DNA of 64,000 nucleotides from Paenibacillus sp. FSL R5-0341 (GCF_037975235.1 NZ_CP150241.1:2728001-2792000); one strand, 5' to 3'. Shown: positions 1 to 9,695, counted from the first letter of the stretch. Notes: generated by a model from the letters alone, not told the origin. Program-made: numbers and translations.

Positions 1-2
1 GG

Positions 3-1277
3 GAGATCGGATTGATTGGTACGGCTATTGACCACTTGCTGCCTCAAGCCATACGTCATTGGGGGACTGTTGCTGCTATTGCTGTGAGAGCAGGCGGACG
101 TGGCATGGGCAAATCACAGAAAACCGTTGTTTTCAAAGTGCTCATTGGTCTTGTCGCGTCTTTGCCGATCCTCATTGTTGTCGTTGCATTACTGTCTTCC
201 GCTGACGGGGTCTTCGATCAATATCTAGCCGGTTTTCCGGAGTGGCTGAATCAGCTGGCTTTTACTCCAGGGATACCGAGAATCATCTGGATTGTCATCG
301 CAGGTGTATTGCTATTCGGTTATGTATGGGGATTTGTACAACCGATGCAGTATGAGGCAGAGAAGAGAGCGAACGCACATTGGAAAAATGGAGCAGTATC
401 CACGGTTGATAAGCGTGATCACACCTATATATTCTCTCCTGTGGGCCCGGCCACTGAAGGTCAGGTTACTAATAAGATTACACCCGAGCCCGAACGCCCT
501 GCGGTTCAGCGGGAAACATTCAGATTGGACCCCATCATTGTGGGTACGATGCTGATTGTCATCAACGTTGTGTACGTTTTGTTCGTACTTGTACAGTTTT
601 CGTATCTGTTTGGTGCGGGAGAGGGGCATCTTCCGGTAGATCTGTCTTATGCAGAGTATGCGAGAAGTGGATTCGCAGAGTTGATTCTCGTCACAGGTAT
701 TAATTTCTTTATTCTTATTGTTGCGTTGCAGTATACCCGTCCGAGTGGCAGAGCGGGTTCCATAGCGCATCAGGTACTCCTTCTGATTCTGGTCAGTTGT
801 TCAGCAATCATGCTGTATTCCGCGTTTATGCGCCTTAATCTCTATGAGCAGGCTTATGGATATACGTACATTCGCTTCCTGGTGCACGCATTCATGATCT
901 TCTTGGCACTTCTGTTGCTGATTGCCGGTCTTCGTATACGCTACACGTCAATACCGCTGATCCGCTGGTATATTGTGCTTGCGCTCACTGCATATGTTGC
1001 TGTCAATTATGTGGGCATGGATAAACAGATTGCCGAGCTGAATATTGAACGTTATCATCAGACTGGCAATATTGATGCAACCTACCTGGCAAGTTTGTCG
1101 GCAGATGCGGTTCCGTTACTTCGAGCGTTTGCTCTGGAGGAGTATCCGGATCTCAAAAGGGAAATGCTGGAACGACAAGCCTACCTGGAGATGGATAGAT
1201 CAGATCGTTCCTGGCCTTCTTATAACGTTGCAAGACACAGAGCTGAGCTAGAAATGTCCAAATTGAGAACGGAATAG
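3..1277 (+). CDS. DUF4173-type polytopic membrane protein, 5' end outside window
   Basis: The reading frame stays open to the left edge, so the true start lies upstream; the TTG at 12 is only the first possible start inside the window. About seven hydrophobic segments are visible (for example VVFKVLIGLVASLPILIVVV and IIVGTMLIVINVVYVLFVLV), followed by a soluble tail with the W-P-S-Y-N-V motif near the end. This matches the C-terminal part of the DUF4173 family of Firmicute membrane proteins, whose function is unknown. No terminator is seen before the next promoter. Family assignment is by overall look and tail motif, not by a search. Confidence 0.75.
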   Translation, partial: EIGLIGTAIDHLLPQAIRHWGTVAAIAVRAGGRGMGKSQKTVVFKVLIGLVASLPILIVVVALLSSADGVFDQYLAGFPEWLNQLAFTPGIPRIIWIVIAGVLLFGYVWGFVQPMQYEAEKRANAHWKNGAVSTVDKRDHTYIFSPVGPATEGQVTNKITPEPERPAVQRETFRLDPIIVGTMLIVINVVYVLFVLVQFSYLFGAGEGHLPVDLSYAEYARSGFAELILVTGINFFILIVALQYTRPSGRAGSIAHQVLLLILVSCSAIMLYSAFMRLNLYEQAYGYTYIRFLVHAFMIFLALLLLIAGLRIRYTSIPLIRWYIVLALTAYVAVNYVGMDKQIAELNIERYHQTGNIDATYLASLSADAVPLLRAFALEEYPDLKREMLERQAYLEMDRSDRSWPSYNVARHRAELEMSKLRTE

Positions 1278-1328
1278 TTGAATAATAGCTGTTTTCATGG
1301 ACGGATTTATGCAAAAACAATATGTAAG

Positions 1329-1337
1329 TGTTATAAT
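1329..1337 (+). promoter_or_regulatory. Extended -10 promoter for the leader ORF and yidC
   Basis: TGTTATAAT is a perfect extended -10 (TG-N-TATAAT). It would start transcription near 1344, ten bases before the ribosome site of the ORF at 1370. No good -35 is seen, which is common for extended -10 promoters. Confidence 0.6.
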
Positions 1338-1369
1338 ATAAAAATGAACCTATAAAGGGGGTGAATCCC

Positions 1370-1720
1370 TTGTTTGAACTGCAGGAGTTATTACCATATT
1401 TATTCTCGATTGGACTCATCTTCACCGTCAGTTATGCCTATATTGCCCATCTTCACTGTGGCATGACAGAGTACTGGATGGAAGGTGGCGTCGGTGGTGG
1501 ACTTGAGCCTGTACTTCCCGCCCTGTGTTTGGACAGACAACACAGACAGGAAGACTGGGGCCGCATGATTAGACGAAGAGAAGCGCCCGATGAAGATGAA
1601 CCAGATTGTCATTCCTCGTTGAACGATTGGTCAACAAATCAACGAGGAGGATTTATATGGAACATAAGACCAACAAGGGATTCACTTTTACATCGGGCAA
1701 GGGACGGATCTATGGCCTGA
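1370..1720 (+). CDS. Putative membrane-inserted regulatory leader peptide upstream of yidC (MifM-like)
   Basis: A 116-residue ORF starting at TTG, with a near-ideal ribosome site (AAAGGGGGTG, 1352-1361) and its own extended -10 promoter. A GTG at 1361 is in frame but lies inside the ribosome site. Residues about 8-28 form one strongly hydrophobic segment. Residues 63-79 read WGRMIRRREAPDEDEPD: a Trp, a basic cluster, a Pro, then an acidic run. In B. subtilis MifM, the arrest peptide upstream of yidC2, the stall region has a similar order (Trp, Arg residues, Pro, acidic cluster). The ORF runs through both arms of a hairpin hiding the yidC ribosome site and ends 64 bases inside yidC. I infer a secretion or insertion monitor. 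It could instead be an ordinary small membrane protein or a chance ORF. Confidence 0.55.
   Translation: MFELQELLPYLFSIGLIFTVSYAYIAHLHCGMTEYWMEGGVGGGLEPVLPALCLDRQHRQEDWGRMIRRREAPDEDEPDCHSSLNDWSTNQRGGFIWNIRPTRDSLLHRARDGSMA
1613..1648 (+). promoter_or_regulatory. Stem-loop sequestering the yidC ribosome-binding site
   Basis: A perfect 10-bp inverted repeat, TCCTCGTTGA (1613-1622) and TCAACGAGGA (1639-1648), with a 16-base loop. The right arm overlaps the yidC Shine-Dalgarno GAGGAGG (1645-1651), so the folded mRNA would block yidC translation. The left arm starts just after the acidic codons of the leader ORF (about 1589-1609), so a ribosome paused there would open the stem. Confidence 0.7.
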
Positions 1721-2544
1721 TTGCCATTTTGTTTGCAGTCATGCTGCTTGCCGGATGCAGTAACAACGTGTCGGAGATTACTTCATCGACACCGGGATTT
1801 TTTAATCACTACATTGTATTTCCACTGTCGTACCTGATTCAGCACATTGCCACCATATTTAGTGGAAGCTACGGGATCGCGATCATTGTAATTACGCTTG
1901 TCATTCGTCTGGCACTGTTGCCATTGATGATGCGTCAAGCCAAGTCCCAGCAGGGAACACGAGTCATTATGAACGCCATGAAGCCCGAGATGGATGCGCT
2001 CAAGAAAAAATATGAAGGCAAAAATGATCCTGCTGATAAGCAAAAGCTGTCTCAGGAAACGATGGAGCTATACAAGAAACATAAGTTCAATCCGTTGAAC
2101 ATTGGTTGCTTGCCGATGCTCATTCAGTTGCCTATCCTGTCCGGTATTTACACAGCCATCCGACTTACACCGGAGTTGTCCTCCCATTCGTTCCTGTGGT
2201 TCAAACTGGGAGCACCGGACTACGTGCTCGCTGTGGTGGTTGCGGTCATTTATCTGATTCAAGCGAAGGTATCACAAGCCAACATGGCGCCTGAGCAGCG
2301 AAAACAGTTCGCCATTATGGGATATCTCTCCCCATTGATGATGGCATTCTTTTCTCTAACAGCCCCGGCAGCCATGCCGCTTTACTGGACGGTTGGGGGT
2401 TCGTTCCTGGTACTACAGACGTTATTGTTCCGAAAAATGTACCCGGTAGAACACCCGCAGGAGCCTGTGATTGTGGAAGTGAGTAAGAAAAAGAATAAAA
2501 AATCAAGTTCCTCCAAACCTTCTCGGAAACCTGCAAAGTCTTAA
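1657..2544 (+). CDS. yidC: Membrane protein insertase YidC/Oxa1 family (lipoprotein)
   Basis: A 295-residue YidC/Oxa1/SpoIIIJ protein that inserts and folds membrane proteins with or without SecYEG. Seen: a lipoprotein signal ending LLAGC (Cys34), then the usual five-segment core including SYGIAIIVITLVIRLALLPL, a charged cytoplasmic loop, NIGCLPMLIQLPILSGIYTA, and a Lys/Ser-rich C-terminal tail. ATG 1657 is chosen because GAGGAGG sits just before it; an upstream in-frame start (1606) lies inside the leader ORF and has no ribosome site. Firmicutes often have two YidC paralogues, and the regulated arrangement here suggests the inducible, YidC2-like one. A strong terminator follows. Confidence 0.93.
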   Translation: MEHKTNKGFTFTSGKGRIYGLIAILFAVMLLAGCSNNVSEITSSTPGFFNHYIVFPLSYLIQHIATIFSGSYGIAIIVITLVIRLALLPLMMRQAKSQQGTRVIMNAMKPEMDALKKKYEGKNDPADKQKLSQETMELYKKHKFNPLNIGCLPMLIQLPILSGIYTAIRLTPELSSHSFLWFKLGAPDYVLAVVVAVIYLIQAKVSQANMAPEQRKQFAIMGYLSPLMMAFFSLTAPAAMPLYWTVGGSFLVLQTLLFRKMYPVEHPQEPVIVEVSKKKNKKSSSSKPSRKPAKS

Positions 2545-2614
2545 TCAAGTCGTTCGCAGGTGACAAGGGAAACATGGTGGCTACGGAAACTTGTTGAACA
2601 CGAAAAACATAATG

Positions 2615-2651
2615 AAGAAGCCTGATCCATATGGATCAGGCTTCTTTTTGT
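2615..2651 (+). terminator. Rho-independent terminator after yidC
   Basis: A perfect 32-base palindrome built from AAGAAGCCTGATCCAT and its reverse complement (2615-2646), running into TTTTTG. Confidence 0.9.
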
Positions 2652-2742
2652 GTTGAGAGCAGACATTCCTGTGCCGAAAGAGGGCAGAAACATCTATGAT
2701 ATCGAAGTCATGCATTTAAATAAGCACACCCTCTGGATCATT

Positions 2743-2787
2743 TGAAAGATATCTTAACAAATTGAATGATTTTGCAATGGACGAAGC
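2743..2787 (+). promoter_or_regulatory. Shared upstream element, copy 1 (lyase gene)
   Basis: A 45-base stretch that aligns without gaps to 9814-9858 upstream of the importer operon (34 of 45 identical). The conserved blocks are TGAAAGA, AATTGAATGA, TTGCAAT and AAGC. It is probably the binding or promoter region used by the AraC-type sensor encoded between the two copies. Confidence 0.6.
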
Positions 2788-2879
2788 TTGTGAAATCCTG
2801 CAATGATATAGAAAATAACGACACATCAATCAAACGAAGTGAATGTCACACAAGTCTACAACATGAAGGAGGAGTGTAC

Positions 2880-5800
2880 ATGGCATCTCGGCAAAAGCGC
2901 GGTTTGGTAAGCCAAGCCAAGTGTGTTGTAATGTGTATTCTAATTGTTAGTTTGGTTGCAGTGGCTTATCCGGTATCAGGTGAAGCGTCTGTGAACGAGA
3001 ATACGTCAGCAGCATATCTGCCAACGATTTATGAGGAAATTGATGCAAGCGGTTTCAAACATCCGGGAATCGGGCTCACCAAGGACATTCTTGAGAATAT
3101 GCGCACACAGGTGCTGGCAAAGCAAGAGCCTTGGTATAGTTATTTTAATCGAATGACAGATTCCCCAACCGCATCCAAGAACGTTACGTCCAGCAATCAG
3201 AGCAGTGCAGATCCGACAAAACCTGGCAGCTTAGATTTTAACAGTCAATCCTTCAACTCCAAATTTATTGCGGACAGCTTAAAGGCCTACACACAAGCCA
3301 TCATGTATTATGTAACCGGGGAAGAGGTGTACAGGGCTAACGCGATGGGCATCATTCGAATCTGGTCTCAGATGGACCCTGCCAAATACACCTATTTCAT
3401 TGATTCACACATTCACACTGGAATTCCATTGAATCGCATGGTGACAGCAGCAGAGATTTTAAGATATACGAGCAGCACAAGACAAGACCTGGAGTGGACA
3501 GACCAGGACACAACCAATTTTAGCAATAATCTCATCTATCCGGTCATAGATACTTTCCAGCATGATAACGGGTATTTTATGAACCAGCATCTGTATCCGC
3601 TCCTTGGAGCGATGTCAGGATATATATTTACAGGAAACCGTGATCGTTACAATGAGGGTGTAGAGTGGTTTACCGTGAATGAGTCTGCTGTGGATCAAGG
3701 GCAAAATGGTTCGATCAAGCAGTTGTTTCGATGGGTGGACACTAATATTGTGACAGGTGAAGCCGTGGTTCCACCGAGAGTGCAGCATGTAGAGATGGGC
3801 AGGGATCAGGCCCATGGCGCTGGGGATCTCACCAATGTGGAGATCTTGGCCCGCCTGTTGGAAGCACAGGAAACCAAGGTCGATCCAGTCGCAGGAACGG
3901 TGTCCACTGCGGACAATGCAATTAATGCCTACGAATATCTGGATCAAAGGATATTGAAAGCGGCCGATTATTTTGCACAGTTCATGCTGGGCCATGATAC
4001 GCCATGGACACCGGTAGCGGCTCATACGGATGCCGATGGCAATCCGACCATTATCTATAAAGAGCTGGCTGAAGGATACAGAGGACGTATTGGCGGCAAC
4101 GTGTATGGTCTCTACTATTATTACAAATATACGGCAGGTCTAAATATGGAAGAGGAAGCTCCATATTATGTCGATATGTTTAAGAAGCGACTGCCTTTCT
4201 ATTGGGAATCTCCGGATGGAGGCGCCGATTATTGGATGTTTATCCCCGAAGAAGCAGCAACTGAGGGAGCAACAACACTTCCAAAAGTATCGACGAATGC
4301 AGATTGGAATGAAATTGAACACCGGGCTACCAGTCTGGATTCACATTCCGAGATAAAACAAGAGGGTGAAACTTCCTTTGTAGAGATTACAGCCACGGAA
4401 GAGGGGAGTCGAATCGCCATCGTCAGCACCAGCACTCCCGTTAAAACCATAGGGCTGCGAATACGGACGAATGGTACAGCCAAGCTTGTGATCAATGGAT
4501 GGCAGGATGCTCCTTTAATTTTACCGGATACCAAGGGGCAGTGGAAATATGTATCCTATACAATGCCCAACCTTCGCGGCCTAAGTGATTTGACGTATTT
4601 CAAAGTTCAGGGAGCTGGTACTGTGGTGGATATGGATCACATCCATCTAAAAGCCAGTGAACAGCTGACGCCACCTGTCTTTAACGAGAGCGGAACCTCT
4701 CTTCTTTTGTATACGTATGTCGGGTCAAATGCAGCATTGCAGTACGATTTTACTGTCACGGATGCAGGCGCAGGCGACAACGTTACCTACCAGATCGATC
4801 ATAAGCCTGAGGGGGCTGTGTTTGACGAAAGTACAGGTGCTTTTTTGTGGAAGCCGGAGCAGGTCGGCACCTATTCCATAGTGGTAGGAGCGACGGATGG
4901 GACCACCATCACTGCCAAACAAGTCAAGATAATCGTGAGCGCTGACCGTGCGTCTGCCGTTGCCGCAGTGATTGCTGCCTATAAGCCGGAAACCCGCTAT
5001 GTATCGGGGAGTTTAACACACTACAACAGCATTTATGCTGATGTCATGGACGTAATAACAACGGTTTCAGATGACGAGTTTTTGCAAAAGCTGGTGGAGT
5101 TGAGGACTGCGGTAGTAGGTCTACAAGAATTAACACCGCAGCTTCAGGATGGAAGTATGGACTATTCCCATATGCTGACTGCCGCAACCTTCTTCAATGA
5201 AACGCTAAATTTATTGGATAATTACGCCGGAAGTTTTGCATTTTACGGTAACGCCGTCAATTTGACACACACCATGGATTTTGGACCGGATTATAAAGTC
5301 ACTGCGGATGCTTTCTCCCTGCAGGTAAGAGCAAGTTTTCCCGAGCGGATCGGCGGTACTGCGATTTTTGGTTCTAATGATAATGAAACATGGACTCGTC
5401 TAACGCCAGGGTTGACCGTCGTATCTGAAGATATGCAGACACTTGAAGTCAGCGAAGGTCGTAGGAATACTGCCTTCCGGTTCTTCAAGATTCAGATGAT
5501 TGAGCCATCCAGTACGATGCTGGAGTTGTCCGAATTCAGAATACTTGGAGAACGCCATGAAACGAATAACAAGATTCAATCGCTCACAATAAGCTCCCCC
5601 CAGAGCGTACAGAACCGCGTTGATGCAGGCAATACGGTTGTGTTGACCTTTGAATCCAGTGAGCCGATTCATGATGTGCAGGCAGTGATTCAAGGTCAGG
5701 AGGCAACGGTGCATTCCACAGATCAGCTGAACTGGACGGCATCTGCGGTCATCGACAATCTTGCGCCTACAGGTCCTATTCGGTTTGCCATCGATTATAA

Positions 5801-7145
5801 GACGGCTAATGGACTGTCCGCAGGTCCTGCCATCTTCACGACGGATCGATCTTCGCTGTATTTGGTGAACCAATCCAAGCTCCTCGATGTATCCAGGCTG
5901 GCCACCGTAACTGCTTCAGATAAGCAGTATGGTACAGGCGGACTGAGCAAGGAACAGGTAGGCTATCTATTGTTCGATGGAAATACGGGGACTTTCGGTG
6001 ATCTGGCAACTGGTGCCGGGGCCTACTATACGTTGGACTTTGGACCAGATGTATCCGTAACGTTGAGCGATATCATGCTGATGCCCAGAGCCTCCTATCC
6101 AGCAAGAATGAACGGAGTGGTCCTGCAAGGTTCGAATGACAATAACAGCTGGACAAACATGATTGCAGCCGTCACAGGAACAACAGAAGGCAAGTGGACT
6201 TACATTGGCGGGGATAAAATAATCGATCATGATGCTTACCGATACCTGAGAATTTACAACAGCACTGCATGGAACGGGAATGTGGCAGAAGTGGAATTGT
6301 ACGGACAATATGATATTCGCAGCATCGATTCCAAGGTAGTCAGCCCTGATGGATATACGAAAGGAAGCTATTACCAATACATGCAAGAGGTTGAGCGGAT
6401 TCGAGAACTCTTCAACAATCCTGTATCTGATCGGCCTGCTTTGCTGGAGGAGTTGCACCAAGCTCAAGAGCAGCTGGTTTCTCTTGCTTCCCTGCCTGCT
6501 CAGAAGATTACCGTAACGCCTTCCATGGTGGCGGCCTCCACGCCAGTCTATCAGAACAAGGGGACCAAAGAGCAGAATGGTTGGCGTGCCGTGGACAGTA
6601 ATGTGGATACGTTTACCGATACAATGGATGCTGTAGCATGGATTGATATTGATTTGGGAGAAAATCAGGCCGAGTCATTGTCGAGCTTCAAGTTTTATCC
6701 GAGAAATGGTAAAGCTTCAGAAATTACACGTGTTAACGGAGCTATTCTACAGGGATCTAACGACGGCACGCATTACTCCGATTTGTATACCATCAGCGGG
6801 ATCAGCAGCGTCCAATGGCATACGGCTTCGATAACCAACGATACAGCGTTCCGTTATCTGAGGTACTATTCACCAGGCGGTTATGCCAACGTGGCGGAAC
6901 TGGAATTGTACAGCAAGCCCACAGACCTGACGTTGCTAGTCATGCTACTGGAGCAAGCAGACACCTTACAGGAAGAAATCTATGAAGAGGTTGGTTTTAC
7001 CGCCATGTTGGCGGCCAAATCACTGGCCACGGAAATAGCGGAAGATGCTGACAGCACCCAAACACAGATTGATTCCGCAGCTAACGAGCTGCTACAGGCG
7101 ATACAGGCACTGGTTATCCAGACGGAACCGAACGAAGAAGGATGA
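2880..7145 (+). CDS. Large secreted alginate-lyase-like protein with three discoidin domains
   Basis: A 1421-residue exported protein. ATG 2880 has AAGGAGG seven bases upstream; the longer ORF from 2766 has no ribosome site. Order: signal peptide (about 1-36); alpha-helical lyase domain like PF05426 (about 115-400) with N-Q-H near 235 and GRDQAHGAGDLTN near 307; a jelly-roll-like module (about 475-595); a putative Ig domain of He_PIG type (about 600-685); three F5/8 type C carbohydrate-binding modules (about 760-895, 1000-1145, 1207-1345); and a helical FIVAR-like C-terminus. It probably cleaves an acidic polysaccharide by beta-elimination outside the cell; the substrate cannot be read from the sequence. 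No SLH or sortase anchor is seen. A shared upstream element suggests joint control with the importer. Confidence 0.8.
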   Translation: MASRQKRGLVSQAKCVVMCILIVSLVAVAYPVSGEASVNENTSAAYLPTIYEEIDASGFKHPGIGLTKDILENMRTQVLAKQEPWYSYFNRMTDSPTASKNVTSSNQSSADPTKPGSLDFNSQSFNSKFIADSLKAYTQAIMYYVTGEEVYRANAMGIIRIWSQMDPAKYTYFIDSHIHTGIPLNRMVTAAEILRYTSSTRQDLEWTDQDTTNFSNNLIYPVIDTFQHDNGYFMNQHLYPLLGAMSGYIFTGNRDRYNEGVEWFTVNESAVDQGQNGSIKQLFRWVDTNIVTGEAVVPPRVQHVEMGRDQAHGAGDLTNVEILARLLEAQETKVDPVAGTVSTADNAINAYEYLDQRILKAADYFAQFMLGHDTPWTPVAAHTDADGNPTIIYKELAEGYRGRIGGNVYGLYYYYKYTAGLNMEEEAPYYVDMFKKRLPFYWESPDGGADYWMFIPEEAATEGATTLPKVSTNADWNEIEHRATSLDSHSEIKQEGETSFVEITATEEGSRIAIVSTSTPVKTIGLRIRTNGTAKLVINGWQDAPLILPDTKGQWKYVSYTMPNLRGLSDLTYFKVQGAGTVVDMDHIHLKASEQLTPPVFNESGTSLLLYTYVGSNAALQYDFTVTDAGAGDNVTYQIDHKPEGAVFDESTGAFLWKPEQVGTYSIVVGATDGTTITAKQVKIIVSADRASAVAAVIAAYKPETRYVSGSLTHYNSIYADVMDVITTVSDDEFLQKLVELRTAVVGLQELTPQLQDGSMDYSHMLTAATFFNETLNLLDNYAGSFAFYGNAVNLTHTMDFGPDYKVTADAFSLQVRASFPERIGGTAIFGSNDNETWTRLTPGLTVVSEDMQTLEVSEGRRNTAFRFFKIQMIEPSSTMLELSEFRILGERHETNNKIQSLTISSPQSVQNRVDAGNTVVLTFESSEPIHDVQAVIQGQEATVHSTDQLNWTASAVIDNLAPTGPIRFAIDYKTANGLSAGPAIFTTDRSSLYLVNQSKLLDVSRLATVTASDKQYGTGGLSKEQVGYLLFDGNTGTFGDLATGAGAYYTLDFGPDVSVTLSDIMLMPRASYPARMNGVVLQGSNDNNSWTNMIAAVTGTTEGKWTYIGGDKIIDHDAYRYLRIYNSTAWNGNVAEVELYGQYDIRSIDSKVVSPDGYTKGSYYQYMQEVERIRELFNNPVSDRPALLEELHQAQEQLVSLASLPAQKITVTPSMVAASTPVYQNKGTKEQNGWRAVDSNVDTFTDTMDAVAWIDIDLGENQAESLSSFKFYPRNGKASEITRVNGAILQGSNDGTHYSDLYTISGISSVQWHTASITNDTAFRYLRYYSPGGYANVAELELYSKPTDLTLLVMLLEQADTLQEEIYEEVGFTAMLAAKSLATEIAEDADSTQTQIDSAANELLQAIQALVIQTEPNEEG

Positions 7146-7227
7146 AAGAAGTTGCTGAGCTCGAACCATCCTAATAAATCATTTTGATATACTGCTTGCC
7201 TGCAAAAAAAGCACGTGTTCAATGTAA

Positions 7228-7271
7228 ATGTCCCGAAGCGCCTCAATAAGGAGGCTTTGGGGCATTTTTTT
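7228..7271 (+). terminator. Terminator after the lyase gene
   Basis: An imperfect hairpin (CCTC at 7241-7244 pairs with GAGG at 7251-7254, and CCC at 7232-7234 with GGG at 7260-7262) followed by seven T residues. Confidence 0.7.
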
Positions 7272-7472
7272 GCATTGTTTTGTACCAGATAAGTGCAGGT
7301 CCGCACTGGGTTGAAAGAAATTAGAATGAAGTGAAAGATTTTATACTGGATTTTAGAGAATGATTTTGATAGCTTAAGCAATATGAATAACTATTGTTGA
7401 TCTCATTTATGATAGCGCATACATTATTGTGGAGACGGGATAGTTCACGATGAGCGAAGCTAAAGGGGATGG

Positions 7473-9695
7473 ATGAAAATGCCTGAATACAGAAAAACCA
7501 TCTTTATCAAATTTATATTGTCATATACTGTTCTGTCTGTGGTTCTGATCGGCATTATGGGTGGGTATTGGTATACCCAAGCTAATGAAATGATGGAGGA
7601 TGAGATTGCCAAGGACAATAAAAACCGCCTTATTTCCGCCAAGGATTATATCGAGCAGACGATATTAAAGAAATATGAAGACAACTTGCAGAATAAAGCA
7701 CTCTCCATTCGGTTCATTCAGAATAACTTCAACTTGAATCTATTGTTAACGAAGAGCTGGGAGGGGAATTTGAGTCGAATTGCATCCTTTCGGCAGGAAC
7801 TGGAATTCTATAGGATTGAAAATGAAGGGCTAACGAATGTTACCGTTTATTTTCCAGCCAATCATTATGTCGTGGATGCCAGCAACTTTCATATGAAGAG
7901 TGATACATCCGAAGATGCAGCTTTCATTTTGAAGCTGAACGAAGTGAAACCTAAAGAATGGCTGTTACGGACATTGGCGGATGGAAGCAAGGTGATGACC
8001 TATGTGATTAAATTGCCATATGAGACACCTGGCGTGCCAACCATGGGTTATTTCTTTATGGATGTAGGGGTGGAATATCTGCAGACGGCGGCCTCCCGAA
8101 TCTTGAGTTCCCCGGCAGACCAGCTGTATATTTTCGACTCTTCGGGTAAAGAGCTGCTTCACACGGGGGAGTACAATGAGGCGCTCGGTGGTTTATTGCA
8201 GAATACCATTCACAACCGCCAAAGTGGAGAACAGATTATAGAAGGAGCGGAAGGCAAAGCTGTTCTGTCTTATCTGGAGTCCGCGAACTCGCAGCAGGAT
8301 TGGACGTATGCGATGTATCGTCCGATGAACTCTTTTGTCCTGTCCTCTGAACAGTTGAAAAACAGTCTTGTAATTAGTTGCGGCGTAGTTGTTCTATTTG
8401 GTTTGCTGCTATCGTTCTTTTTCTCCAAACAACTCTACATTCCGGTACAAAGACTGATGATGCAGATCAAAGGTTTACATACAACAAGTGCTGTCACATC
8501 CTTGGGCAATGAGTACGCTTTTATTGGTAACACCTTTCATCTAATGGAGGAAAAGATCGTAAACCTCGAAACCCAAGCGAGAAAAAATGATTTGAAAAAC
8601 CTCTTGCTTGGCGTAAGTCTGGAGATCGAAGCGGAACAGTTCATTCAACCGGGATATCACTATTGCACCGTCTATCTCCGGATTCCAGAGGAGGGAAGTA
8701 CAGGTCTGAAGATTCGTTATGAAAAGATGAATCGGTCTTTACACAGTATTTTCGTTCCACTGAATGAGAATGAGGCGGCTATCATTTATTATATTTCTCC
8801 TGATGAACAGGACGCAGAAAATCGTATAATGGCCGATTTGCAGGCGGCTCAACATTCTGCTGAGCATGATTCCCGGTTTGGTGCGGCAATTGGGAGTAGG
8901 GTAGACCACCCAGAAGCGCTCGCCGATTCTTATCAGATGGCCAAGCAGGCAAGCAGATATCATTTTTTACATGGAAAAGATGCAATCGTTGCGTATTCCA
9001 GAGTTCTGGAGATGAGTACAGCGCCTTATCTGTTTCAATACGATCATTTCAAAAATGCATTACAGGCAGGAGATCAGCAAGCGGTTGCTGATTTTATTAA
9101 TCATTTTCTGGAGGTTCTACAGGATGGTCATATGCAGATCGAGACTGCAGAGCTCGCTGTGCTGCAATTAATTATGCAATTATATCAATCGGTGCTTGAG
9201 TTGAAGTTACAGCACTTCCTGCCGCATGCCAATATTTTTGATGAATTGAAAAAGGATACGCTGATCGAGACGGTCGAAGGAATTCGCAGGCTGTGCATGC
9301 AGATTACCGAACATTTGAAGTATGCCGGTAACCATGCACATTCGGATGTGATTCGTACATTGAAGGTGTATATCGCAGATCATCTGCATGAAGAGTTATC
9401 CCTGCAAATCCTCTCGAAGGAGGTTTCACTCGCCCCTGCTTATATTTCTACACTTTTCAGCGAAGGAACGAAAGAATCTTTTACGGAATATGTAACCCGG
9501 CTGCGGCTGGAAAAAGCTGCGGATCTGTTGCGTGTTCAACCACGTCTCGCTGTGTCAGTTATTGCAACGCAAGTTGGTTACCGGAATCCTCAGTATTTTC
9601 ACAGCAAATTCAAATCACGCTACGGCGTAACGCCTGTGCAATATCGGAATTCACATCTGGCAGCGCTGGATTCTCTATCTCTGGATAAGGATTAA
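7473..9695 (+). CDS. Membrane-anchored AraC-family sensor regulator
   Basis: A 740-residue one-component regulator of the type that controls polysaccharide loci in Paenibacillus. TM1 is at about 9-32, an extracellular cache-like ligand domain follows to about 290, TM2 is at about 296-318 (LVISCGVVVLFGLLLSFFFS), then a cytoplasmic linker and a C-terminal double helix-turn-helix (about 629-728) including SLQILSKEVSLAPAYISTLF and VIATQVGYRNPQYFHSKFK. The start has AAAGGGG upstream; ATG 7479 is a close alternative. It lies between the secreted lyase and the ABC importer and probably activates both when oligosaccharides bind outside. A partial third copy of the shared element lies upstream, which hints at autoregulation. 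Confidence 0.88.
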   Translation: MKMPEYRKTIFIKFILSYTVLSVVLIGIMGGYWYTQANEMMEDEIAKDNKNRLISAKDYIEQTILKKYEDNLQNKALSIRFIQNNFNLNLLLTKSWEGNLSRIASFRQELEFYRIENEGLTNVTVYFPANHYVVDASNFHMKSDTSEDAAFILKLNEVKPKEWLLRTLADGSKVMTYVIKLPYETPGVPTMGYFFMDVGVEYLQTAASRILSSPADQLYIFDSSGKELLHTGEYNEALGGLLQNTIHNRQSGEQIIEGAEGKAVLSYLESANSQQDWTYAMYRPMNSFVLSSEQLKNSLVISCGVVVLFGLLLSFFFSKQLYIPVQRLMMQIKGLHTTSAVTSLGNEYAFIGNTFHLMEEKIVNLETQARKNDLKNLLLGVSLEIEAEQFIQPGYHYCTVYLRIPEEGSTGLKIRYEKMNRSLHSIFVPLNENEAAIIYYISPDEQDAENRIMADLQAAQHSAEHDSRFGAAIGSRVDHPEALADSYQMAKQASRYHFLHGKDAIVAYSRVLEMSTAPYLFQYDHFKNALQAGDQQAVADFINHFLEVLQDGHMQIETAELAVLQLIMQLYQSVLELKLQHFLPHANIFDELKKDTLIETVEGIRRLCMQITEHLKYAGNHAHSDVIRTLKVYIADHLHEELSLQILSKEVSLAPAYISTLFSEGTKESFTEYVTRLRLEKAADLLRVQPRLAVSVIATQVGYRNPQYFHSKFKSRYGVTPVQYRNSHLAALDSLSLDKD

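Noticed and set aside
2766..2879. N-terminal extension of the secreted lyase
   Set aside because: It would put 38 polar residues before the signal peptide and overlap the shared promoter element; the ribosome site favours 2880.
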